DNA of 6,200 nucleotides from Limiplasma pullistercoris. GTDB lineage: Bacteria > Bacillota > Clostridia > Christensenellales > Aristaeellaceae. A program made the position numbers and the translations under genes. This document shows, piece by piece, positions 1 through 5,630 of the stretch; within the stretch, counting starts at the first letter, position 1; every line of letters begins with the position of its first letter. Under the pieces are notes generated by a model. It saw only the letters and a program-made list of their open reading frames with translations. It searched no databases and was not told the DNA's origin. Location: the NCBI GenBank assembly GCA_018715165.1, contig DVMC01000085.1, positions 1 to 6,200 on the forward strand, written 5' to 3'.

Positions 1-615
1 CATGTCCAGAATGTGGTTGTACATCTCGTCGATGGTTTCCACCTCGGCGGGCACCACGCTGGTTTCCGCGCCGTAGAAGCCCGCGGCGGTCAGAAGGCCG
101 CTGCCGCCCACAACCGCCTGCTTTTCCACCAAAATGACGTCCGCGCCGGCCTGCGACGCCGTCAGCGCGGCGGTGAGGCCCGCGATGCCGCCACCCACGA
201 CCACCACGTCGGTGGTCATGTCCTCAAGCTCCTCGGCGGGAGCGCTCTCCACCGCGCCCTTGAGGGCCTCGGGGTCACCGCCCGCCTGCTTCACGCAGTC
301 CTCCACAGCCGCCAGAATGGCGTTGGAGGTGTTGGTCGCGCCCGCGACCGCGTCCACCGCCAGCGACTGGTTTTCCACGATCGCGGCGGGAATCCGCTCG
401 ATGGGCGTCTCGCAGATGCCCGCGGTTTCCGCATGCTCCGTCACGCGCACGGCAGTGATGGCGCTGTCGTCAAAATCCACCTCAACGGTCACGGGGCCGT
501 TGTTGCCGTCAGCGCTGGCGGTATAGGTCCCGGCGGTGTAGCCCTCGGCCACGGCGGGCGCGGCCAGGGCCAGCGCCAGCACCAGGCACAGAATGACAGA
601 CAGAATCTTCTTCAT
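1..615 (-). CDS. Secreted FMN-binding/FAD-dependent reductase (flavocytochrome c / fumarate reductase-like), N-terminal part
   Basis: The first 205 residues are visible; the gene continues past the left edge, so no stop is seen. It begins with a Sec signal peptide: MKK, a hydrophobic stretch (about residues 5-19), and a probable cleavage site after Ala-Val-Ala23. Residues about 26-105 form an FMN-binding domain ending in DAVAGATNTS (88-97). This resembles the ApbE flavinylation motif, with Thr94 as probable covalent FMN acceptor. Residues 135-165 open an FAD domain: TDVVVVGGGIAGL, then VEK with Glu164 in the ribose-binding position, followed by GGSG. The family includes exported fumarate, urocanate and related enoate reductases used as electron sinks in anaerobic respiration. 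The substrate cannot be assigned because the catalytic residues lie outside the window. The start is fixed by an AAGGAGG site about 7 bases upstream and the intact signal peptide. A MerR regulator lies directly upstream on the same strand. Confidence 0.9.
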   Translation of the reverse strand, partial: MKKILSVILCLVLALALAAPAVAEGYTAGTYTASADGNNGPVTVEVDFDDSAITAVRVTEHAETAGICETPIERIPAAIVENQSLAVDAVAGATNTSNAILAAVEDCVKQAGGDPEALKGAVESAPAEELEDMTTDVVVVGGGIAGLTAALTASQAGADVILVEKQAVVGGSGLLTAAGFYGAETSVVPAEVETIDEMYNHILDM

Positions 616-661
616 GGTATTTTCCTCCTTCTTTCTTTGCGTGTACCGGTTCTGCATCCGC

Positions 662-692
662 ATTGTGCGCCTTCAATCTATTTGAGAGTCAA
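662..692 (-). promoter_or_regulatory. Candidate MerR-type promoter of the reductase gene (19-bp spacer with internal dyad)
   Basis: On the minus strand a -35 element TTGACT (687-692) is followed by 19 bases and then CACAAT (662-667) as -10. The spacer contains the interrupted dyad TCAA-N5-TTGA (673-685), centred within 2 bases of the spacer midpoint. An A/T-rich stretch resembling an UP element lies just upstream of the -35 (about 694-725). MerR-family activators characteristically act on promoters with 19-20 bp spacers carrying their operator, and a MerR gene is the next gene upstream. The -10 matches consensus at only 4 of 6 positions, so it would be weak without an activator. The boxes and dyad are seen; binding by this MerR protein is inferred. 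Confidence 0.5.
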
Positions 693-727
693 GAGAAAAA
701 TGATAAAAAAATATCAATAATTTTTGC

Positions 728-1534
728 TCATACCACCGGCACAAAGCAGTCCACGGCCGCGCTCATGCCCCGGTCCGTCCAGGAGATCACATTGAAGCGG
801 CAGAAGGCGTTTCCATCCGCCTTCAGGCCGCGCTGATCAAGCTGGGCAAACAGGCCGTCCGCCCATGCGTCCCAGTCAAAGGCGCCGCTTTCAAAAGGGA
901 ACGCCGTATGCAGGCACAGCCGGGAGGGAATTCTCACCACGCTTTGATGGCTGGCCGGCTTGAGCACGTCCGCACCCACCTCGGCCATGCCCAGCCCCAC
1001 GGTGACAGGCGCTTCCGCATGCGCGCCGCTTCCGGCCAGCGGCACCAGCATCCCTACATATACGTAGGGAATGTGCCCAAGCCATTCACGCACACAGGAA
1101 AGGTGCGCCTCGTCGCGGGTCAGCTCGTCGCCGTACTGGTAAGGCAGAAAGCGCGTGGCGGCGTTGACCTCCAGCTCGAAGCGGCCCATCAGGGCGCAGG
1201 CCGCCTCCGCCTCTGTGCGCCAGGCGCGCACGGTGCGCAGCAACCGGCACTGGCGGGCAATTTCCTGCTCAATGGCCACTTCCCGCCCCCGCAGCTCATC
1301 CAGCACGGCGGTGGGTTTGCGCTGGCCCAGCATGTCCGCGCTCTCCTCCAGGGTAAAGCCCAGTGCGCGGTACTGCCGGCAGGCGCTGAGCACCGCCATG
1401 TCCCACGCCTGATAGTAACGGTAGGAGGACCCCTCCGCCTTCTGCGGATGAATCAGCCCCTGCCGTTCGTAGTGCCGGATGCTTTCGGTGGACAGGTTGA
1501 ACAGCCGTGCGATATCGCCGATCTTGTAACGCAT
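728..1534 (-). CDS. MerR family transcriptional regulator with C-terminal GyrI-like effector-binding domain
   Basis: This 268-residue protein has a typical MerR N-terminus: the helix-turn-helix KIGDIARLFNLSTESIRHYERQGLI (about 4-28) and a wing around SSYRYY (36-41). A second helix region (about 43-70) and a long charged helix (about 75-115) suited to the antiparallel dimer coiled coil follow. Residues about 120-268 resemble a GyrI-like/BmrR-type ligand-binding domain, ending in a VDCFVPV strand, so a small organic effector is likely; no metal-binding cysteine cluster is apparent. A CCTCC complement (1540-1544) gives a GGAGG site 5 bases before the ATG. It is divergent from rarA and lies 112 bases upstream of the reductase on the same strand. 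It probably controls that reductase and possibly itself. The family assignment is secure; the ligand is unknown. Confidence 0.92.
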   Translation of the reverse strand: MRYKIGDIARLFNLSTESIRHYERQGLIHPQKAEGSSYRYYQAWDMAVLSACRQYRALGFTLEESADMLGQRKPTAVLDELRGREVAIEQEIARQCRLLRTVRAWRTEAEAACALMGRFELEVNAATRFLPYQYGDELTRDEAHLSCVREWLGHIPYVYVGMLVPLAGSGAHAEAPVTVGLGMAEVGADVLKPASHQSVVRIPSRLCLHTAFPFESGAFDWDAWADGLFAQLDQRGLKADGNAFCRFNVISWTDRGMSAAVDCFVPVV

Positions 1535-1618
1535 GAACGCCTCCGTGTGAGCTTTGCTGAAAACTCCAAAGCCGGGTTGAGCTTTTTCGGGATGAAAAGC
1601 GCCCGCCGCTTCTCCTCC

Positions 1619-1627
1619 ATCTTATCA
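1619..1627 (-). promoter_or_regulatory. Possible extended -10 promoter for the MerR gene
   Basis: The minus strand reads TGATAAGAT here, which fits an extended -10 (TGnTATAAT-like) with a 4 of 6 match in the hexamer. No convincing -35 lies 16-19 bases upstream because that stretch is very GC-rich. It would give a leader of roughly 75-80 bases before the regulator's ATG. This is the best candidate I see in the gap, but it is weak. Confidence 0.25.
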
Positions 1628-1675
1628 CAAAGCCCGCCGCGCCGCACCCCGCTTTTTTTCAACCGCGCCGGGGGC

Positions 1676-1704
1676 TTGCATTTTCCGGCTCAAAACAGTA
1701 TAGT
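1676..1704 (+). promoter_or_regulatory. Candidate sigma-A promoter of rarA
   Basis: TTGCAT (1676-1681) and TATAGT (1699-1704) are separated by exactly 17 bases. The -10 matches consensus at 5 of 6 positions and the -35 at 3 of 6. Transcription would start near 1711, giving a short leader containing the AGGAGG ribosome binding site at 1721-1726, 8 bases before the rarA ATG. Confidence 0.5.
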
Positions 1705-1734
1705 GAGGGCAAATCCCGCAAGGAGGCGCACGGC

Positions 1735-3051
1735 ATGGAGCAGCAGACGTTTTTTGACCGGGACGGCGCGCAGCCCCTGGCCGCACGGCTTCGTCCCCGC
1801 ACGCTGGACGAATTTGTGGGCCAGCGCCACCTGCTGGGCCCCGGCAAGGTGCTCACCCGCCTGATTGAGAGCGATCATCTCTCCTCCATGATCTTCTGGG
1901 GCCCGCCGGGCGTGGGCAAAACCACGCTGGCACGCATCATCGCGGGCCGCACGAAAGCCACCTTCATCGACTTTTCCGCCGTGACCAGCGGCATCCGGGA
2001 GATCCGCGCCGTGATGCAGAAGGCCGAGGAGAACCGCCGCTTCGGCGAGCGCACGCTGGTGTTTGTGGACGAGATTCACCGCTTCAACAAAGCCCAGCAG
2101 GACGCGTTTCTGCCCTTTGTGGAAAAGGGCAGCATCATTCTGATCGGCGCTACTACGGAAAATCCGTCCTTTGAAATCAACGGCGCGCTGCTGTCGCGCT
2201 GCCGGGTGTTTGTCCTGCACGCCCTGGGCGAGGAGGATCTGACCCGTCTGCTCGATCGCGCGCTGAAAGACCCACGCGGCTTCGGCGACACGGACGTGCA
2301 GCTTCCCCCGGACGCGCTGGGGATGATCGCGCGCTTTGCAAACGGCGACGCGCGCGCCGCCCTGTCGGTGCTGGAGATGGCCGTGCTCAACGGCGAAAGC
2401 GGCGACGGCTCCGTTCGGGTAAGCATGGAAATGCTGGAGCAGTGCCTGTCGCGCAAATCCCTGCTGTACGATAAAAAGGGCGAGGAGCACTACAACCTGA
2501 TCTCCGCCCTGCACAAAAGCATGCGCAACTCCGACCCCGACGCGGCGGTATACTGGCTGGCCCGCATGCTGGAGGCCGGGGAGGACCCGCTTTACGTGGC
2601 GCGGCGCGTGGTGCGCTTTGCCAGCGAGGATGTGGGGCTGGCGGACCCGCGCGCGCTGGAGTTGACGGTGGCCGCCTATCAGGCATGCCACTTTCTGGGC
2701 ATGCCGGAATGCACGGTGCATCTGACGCAGGCGGTGGTCTATCTGTCGCTCGCGCCCAAGTCCAACTCGCTCTACATGGCCTATGAATCCGCCAAGGCCG
2801 ACGCCCTCAAGCAGCTGGCCGAACCCGTGCCGCTGGTCATCCGCAACGCCGTGACTCCGCTCATGGCCCACGAGGGCTACGGCAAGGGATACCAGTACGC
2901 CCATGACACGCCGGACAAGCTCGCGGCCATGCAGTGCCTGCCGGATTCGCTCAAGGGCAAAACGTATTACCGCCCCACCGAGCAGGGGCTGGAGAGCCGC
3001 TTCAAGACGCGGCTGGAGGAAATCCAGGCCTGGCACAGGCGAAACGGCTGA
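1735..3051 (+). CDS. rarA: Replication-associated recombination protein A (RarA/MgsA/WRNIP1-family AAA+ ATPase)
   Basis: RarA is a cytoplasmic AAA+ ATPase related to clamp-loader subunits. It acts at stalled replication forks and single-strand gaps, usually with SSB. The 438-residue length is normal for bacterial RarA. The N-terminus has the family signature PLAARLRPRTLDEFVGQ (14-30). Walker A is GPPGVGKTT (56-64, Lys62) and Walker B is LVFVDEIHRF (108-117, Asp112/Glu113). Sensor 1 is GATTENP (138-144), the likely arginine finger is Arg155 in LLSRCR, and sensor 2 is GDARAAL (204-210, Arg207). The C-terminal half holds the conserved tetramerisation region, including KSMRNSDPDAAVYWLARML (261-279), ASEDVGLADP (296-305) and GYGKGYQYAHD (381-391). 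All catalytic residues are present, so it should be active. It has its own promoter candidate and a strong AGGAGG site. Its TGA abuts the stop codon of the convergent neighbour with no intergenic base. Confidence 0.97.
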   Translation: MEQQTFFDRDGAQPLAARLRPRTLDEFVGQRHLLGPGKVLTRLIESDHLSSMIFWGPPGVGKTTLARIIAGRTKATFIDFSAVTSGIREIRAVMQKAEENRRFGERTLVFVDEIHRFNKAQQDAFLPFVEKGSIILIGATTENPSFEINGALLSRCRVFVLHALGEEDLTRLLDRALKDPRGFGDTDVQLPPDALGMIARFANGDARAALSVLEMAVLNGESGDGSVRVSMEMLEQCLSRKSLLYDKKGEEHYNLISALHKSMRNSDPDAAVYWLARMLEAGEDPLYVARRVVRFASEDVGLADPRALELTVAAYQACHFLGMPECTVHLTQAVVYLSLAPKSNSLYMAYESAKADALKQLAEPVPLVIRNAVTPLMAHEGYGKGYQYAHDTPDKLAAMQCLPDSLKGKTYYRPTEQGLESRFKTRLEEIQAWHRRNG

Positions 3052-4401
3052 CTACTTTGACCGTCGCACCTGCGCGTCATGCACCGCGGGGCCGCTGATC
3101 ACACGGCCGATATCGTCAAAGCGCGAGCCATGGCAGGGGCATTCCCAGAGGCGGGCATGCGCGTCATAAACCAGCCGGCACCCCATGTGCGGGCATCGGG
3201 GCGCCCAATGCCTGGCCGCCAGCCCGCCCGCGTAGCGCCCCGCCAGGCTCATCAGAAAGCGCGGCGTCACGCCCCCGCGCTGGCCTCCGTAGAGGTCATA
3301 GCCCTCGCCCGGCAGGCCCAGCACACGCGCGCTGATGACCTGGGCCGCCAGCATCGCCCCCACCAGCCCCCGCCCGCCATAGCCGCCCGCCACAAACAGA
3401 TTGGGCGTTTTCCGGCTGTAGGGGCCGATGAAGGGCAGCCCGTCCGCCGTAAAGCATTCCGCACCGCCGTACACGCCCGCCGGCTCGTCGCAGCCCAGGG
3501 CTGGCGCGTATACCTGCCGAAACGTATCCAGCGCCGCATGGTTCTCCCGCGCGCCCACGGGGCCGCCGCCCAGCTGAAACAGCGCGCCCTCAGGCAGGCC
3601 GCGCAGGGCATAGCGCCCGTCCGCGGCCAAGTAGATGCCCTCGAACCGCACCGCCGTCTCCAGCGGCAAAAGCCAACCCTGCCGCTGCTGCATTCGCAAG
3701 AAATACCAGCCCGGCGTATTGACGATGGGGTATCCCGTGGCAATAATGATGTACGGGGCCTGAATGCTCCCGCGCTCGGTATGAACCATGTTGGTTTCCA
3801 GCGACGTGGCGCGCGACCCCTCATGGAGCTTGACCCCGTGGCGCACCGCCTGCGCGGCCACATAGCGCAGAAAGCGCATGGGATGGAGCATGCCCATGTC
3901 CCGCACGGTCAGGGCCGATACGGCGGGCAGGGGGCACAGCGACGGCTGGCCTACGGAAGCCGGCAGCCCGGCGCGCATCATGGCCTGCGCCTCCTTCTCC
4001 AATAGGCGCGCATCGCCGTCGCTTTCGGCCACCAGCCGCACATCCGCGTCCCGCCAGCCGGAGGAGGGGCCCTGCTCCCGCGCCAGGTCGCGCAGGGCGC
4101 GAAAGGCGCTGGCCTGCGTCCTGGCGTAGGCGCTGGCCGCCGCGGCCCCGCGCTGCTTTTCCAGGCGCGCATACCCGGTCCCGCCGCACACGCTCGCCAC
4201 GCCCGCGCAGTACCCAGATGCGCCGCTTCCCAGGCGCGCCGCCTCCACAAGCGTCACGCGCAGGCCGGCGCGGCTCAGCCACAGGGCTGTGATCAGCCCC
4301 GTCAGTCCGCCGCCCACCACCGCTGCGTCCGCGCTGTGGCGGCCCCTGATGACGGGGTATTCCTGCTGGTCCTTGTGCATCCAAAAGGTTTTCTGCTGCA
4401 T
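3052..4401 (-). CDS. FAD-dependent oxidoreductase (DAO fold) with C-terminal Rieske [2Fe-2S] motif, YhfW-like
   Basis: This 449-residue, apparently cytosolic flavoprotein has no signal peptide. A Rossmann FAD motif AAVVGGGLTGL (26-36) is followed by VEA (Glu53), the expected ribose-binding acid. The D-amino-acid oxidase-type core continues to a second FAD contact, FVAGGYGGRGLVGAM (336-350). The C-terminus carries a Rieske signature: CPHMGC (403-408) and CPCHGS (421-426). Cys403, His405, Cys421 and His424 are the expected cluster ligands; Cys408 and Cys423 are the expected disulfide pair. This architecture matches Bacillus subtilis YhfW and clostridial relatives, whose substrates are unknown; oxidation of an amine or amino acid is a guess from the fold. 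The protein is shorter than YhfW (roughly 500 residues), and the sequence just before CPHMGC lacks an obvious full set of Rieske beta strands. A GGAGG site (complement 4409-4413) lies 7 bases before the ATG. It is divergent from a hydroxyacid dehydrogenase. Confidence 0.9.
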   Translation of the reverse strand: MQQKTFWMHKDQQEYPVIRGRHSADAAVVGGGLTGLITALWLSRAGLRVTLVEAARLGSGASGYCAGVASVCGGTGYARLEKQRGAAAASAYARTQASAFRALRDLAREQGPSSGWRDADVRLVAESDGDARLLEKEAQAMMRAGLPASVGQPSLCPLPAVSALTVRDMGMLHPMRFLRYVAAQAVRHGVKLHEGSRATSLETNMVHTERGSIQAPYIIIATGYPIVNTPGWYFLRMQQRQGWLLPLETAVRFEGIYLAADGRYALRGLPEGALFQLGGGPVGARENHAALDTFRQVYAPALGCDEPAGVYGGAECFTADGLPFIGPYSRKTPNLFVAGGYGGRGLVGAMLAAQVISARVLGLPGEGYDLYGGQRGGVTPRFLMSLAGRYAGGLAARHWAPRCPHMGCRLVYDAHARLWECPCHGSRFDDIGRVISGPAVHDAQVRRSK

Positions 4402-4450
4402 GCCGTCGCCTCCAGTGGGTTTGGCATACAGTGTTCCCCGGCGCGCGCCG

Positions 4451-4490
4451 CCGCATGCCCCGCGCTTTGCGCAGACCGCATGCCCTGCGC
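4451..4490. repeat. 15-bp direct repeat in the divergent intergenic region (candidate operator)
   Basis: CCGCATGCCCCGCGC (4451-4465) recurs as CCGCATGCCCTGCGC (4476-4490), differing at one of 15 positions, with starts 25 bases apart. Each copy contains the palindrome GCATGC. The pair sits in the 117-bp gap between the divergent oxidoreductase and dehydrogenase genes. That position suits a shared regulator binding two sites, but the region is GC-rich and no function is shown. Confidence 0.45.
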
Positions 4491-4504
4491 CGGAGACAAA
4501 AGCA

Positions 4505-4512
4505 AAGGAAGG
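4505..4512 (+). promoter_or_regulatory. Ribosome binding site that fixes the dehydrogenase start
   Basis: AAGGAAGG lies 6 bases before the ATG at 4519. The open frame extends upstream to 4336, but those codons lie inside the opposite-strand oxidoreductase gene and its leader and encode no dehydrogenase-like sequence. The site and the MAKIVVTYG beta strand after it identify 4519 as the true start. Confidence 0.8.
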
Positions 4513-4518
4513 ATTTCA

Positions 4519-5490
4519 ATGGCAAAAATCGTCGTTACCTATGGTGTGCCCGCGGAGGGTTTCAGCCTCCTGGCCGGGCATGAGGTCGTGATTCCTCCAT
4601 CCGGCGCGGCCTTCTCCCGCGAGGAGCTGCGGCGGTTGCTGCCGGACGCCGACGCCGTTTTGGCCTGTACCGCGCTGGATGCCGGGCTGATCGCGGCGGC
4701 CGAAAAGCTGCGGATCATCGTATGCTACGGTGCGGGCTATGACGCCATCGACGTGGCCGCCGCCACCTCGCGCCGCATTCCGGTGGTCAACACGCCGGAG
4801 TGCGTCACCAGGCCCACGGCCGAGATGACCATCGCGCTGATCACGGCGCTGGCCCGCCGGCTTCCGGAGCTCAATGCGCTGATGCATACCCGTCCCCCGC
4901 GCGAGATGTTCGGACTGGGACTGCGCATGGGCGCGTCGCTGGACGGCGCCGTGCTGGGCGTGGTGGGCATGGGCCGCATCGGCGGCCGGGTGGCGGATTT
5001 CGGCCGGCTGATGGGCATGCGCGTGCTCTATACCGCCCGAACGCCCAAGCCTGAGCGCGACGCTCTGGGCGATAGGCACGTATCCCTGGAGGCGCTGATG
5101 GCGGAAAGCGACTTCGTCACCCTGCACTGTCCCCACACGCCCCAGACCGAAGGGCTGATCTCGCGGGAGATGCTCGCGCTGATGAAGCCCACGGCCTATC
5201 TGATCAACACCGCGCGCGGGCCTGTCGTGGACGAGGCCGCGCTGATCGAGGTCCTGCGCGCCCGCCGCATCGCCGGGGCTGCGCTGGACGTGTTCGCGGG
5301 CGAGCCGGACATCAACCCGGCCTTTGCCGCGCTTGACAACGTGCTGCTGACCCCCCACACGGGCAGCAACACGCTGCACGCCCGCAACGAAATGGCGCGC
5401 GCCGCCAGCCGGCGCATCCTGGACCGGCTAGATGGGCGCGTGCCGCAAAATCTGCTTAACCCGGAAGCCCTGTCCCACGAAAAAGCCTGA
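4519..5490 (+). CDS. D-isomer-specific 2-hydroxyacid dehydrogenase (glyoxylate/hydroxypyruvate reductase-like)
   Basis: This cytosolic 323-residue enzyme should reversibly reduce a 2-oxoacid to a D-2-hydroxyacid with NAD(P)H. The length is normal for the family. The substrate-binding half includes CYGAGYDAIDV (69-79), NTPE (91-94) and RPTAEM (98-103). The nucleotide-binding domain has GMGRIGG (150-156). The catalytic residues are Arg233 in NTARGP, Glu262 in DVFAGEP and His280 in TPHTGS, all present. After the second beta strand it reads YTARTPKP (171-178). An Arg there, instead of the Asp usual in strictly NAD-dependent members, hints at NADPH use, as in some glyoxylate/2-ketogluconate reductases. 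The exact substrate cannot be told from sequence alone. It is divergent from the FAD/Rieske oxidoreductase and is a single-gene unit ending in a strong terminator. Confidence 0.93.
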   Translation: MAKIVVTYGVPAEGFSLLAGHEVVIPPSGAAFSREELRRLLPDADAVLACTALDAGLIAAAEKLRIIVCYGAGYDAIDVAAATSRRIPVVNTPECVTRPTAEMTIALITALARRLPELNALMHTRPPREMFGLGLRMGASLDGAVLGVVGMGRIGGRVADFGRLMGMRVLYTARTPKPERDALGDRHVSLEALMAESDFVTLHCPHTPQTEGLISREMLALMKPTAYLINTARGPVVDEAALIEVLRARRIAGAALDVFAGEPDINPAFAALDNVLLTPHTGSNTLHARNEMARAASRRILDRLDGRVPQNLLNPEALSHEKA

Positions 5491-5510
5491 CAGAACGAAC
5501 CCTTCTTTTC

Positions 5511-5539
5511 TCCCCCGCCGCGCGCGGGGGACTTTTTTT
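5511..5539 (+). terminator. Intrinsic terminator of the hydroxyacid dehydrogenase gene
   Basis: An 8-bp perfect stem, TCCCCCGC (5511-5518) with GCGGGGGA (5524-5531), encloses a 5-base loop. After one C comes a run of seven T (5533-5539). It begins 20 bases past the dehydrogenase stop codon. Confidence 0.93.
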
Positions 5540-5578
5540 GTCCGCTTTTGAGCCGTTTTGACGAATCGGCGCGCCGCC

Positions 5579-5608
5579 GGCATATCGCCTCCTCCCTACA
5601 CATACATA
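5579..5608 (+). promoter_or_regulatory. Candidate sigma-E-type sporulation promoter of the deacetylase gene
   Basis: GGCATATC (5579-5586), 14 bases, then CATACATA (5601-5608). The Bacillus sigma-E consensus as I know it is roughly GTCATATT, about 14 bases, CATACAAT; each element here matches at about 6 of 8 positions with the right spacing. Transcription would start near 5614-5615, just ahead of the AAAGGAG ribosome binding site (5616-5622). A competing sigma-A reading, TTGACG (5558-5563) with CATATC (5581-5586) at 17 bases, has a good -35 but a poor -10. Confidence 0.5.
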
Positions 5609-5630
5609 CATGTGCAAAGGAGTGATCCCC

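Noticed and set aside
694..716. TGATA...TATCA hairpin followed by T residues on the minus strand, as a terminator after the MerR gene
   Set aside because: The 5-bp stem is nearly all A/T and too weak for intrinsic termination; the A/T tract fits better as an UP-like element for the promoter beside it.
13..720. 235-codon open frame on the plus strand at the left end
   Set aside because: The minus strand here encodes a signal peptide, FMN-binding domain and FAD motif with a proper ribosome binding site; the plus frame is an artefact.
1568..1586. AAAGC...GCTTTT stem-loop in the MerR-rarA gap as a terminator
   Set aside because: Only 5 bp of stem, in the leader region between divergent genes where no upstream gene would need terminating.
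908..1864. 318-codon open frame on the plus strand opposite the MerR gene
   Set aside because: It overlaps the MerR gene, the rarA promoter and the rarA start, has low-complexity composition and no motif; the MerR frame is plainly the coding one.
1690..3036. 448-codon open frame on the minus strand opposite rarA
   Set aside because: It is a codon-shadow of rarA in GC-rich DNA: rich in His, Arg, Gly and Gln, with no recognisable domain, and antisense to a complete conserved gene.
3079..4005. 308-codon open frame on the plus strand opposite the FAD/Rieske oxidoreductase
   Set aside because: Antisense shadow, His/Arg/Gln-rich, with no family signature, while the opposite strand encodes intact FAD and Rieske motifs.
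4336..4518. Upstream extension of the dehydrogenase frame by 61 codons
   Set aside because: It overlaps the start of the divergent oxidoreductase and its leader, is not dehydrogenase-like, and the ribosome binding site favours 4519.
4516..5379. 287-codon open frame on the minus strand opposite the dehydrogenase
   Set aside because: Shadow of a conserved dehydrogenase with all catalytic residues; the antisense product is His/Arg/Gly/Gln-rich and unlike a folded protein.
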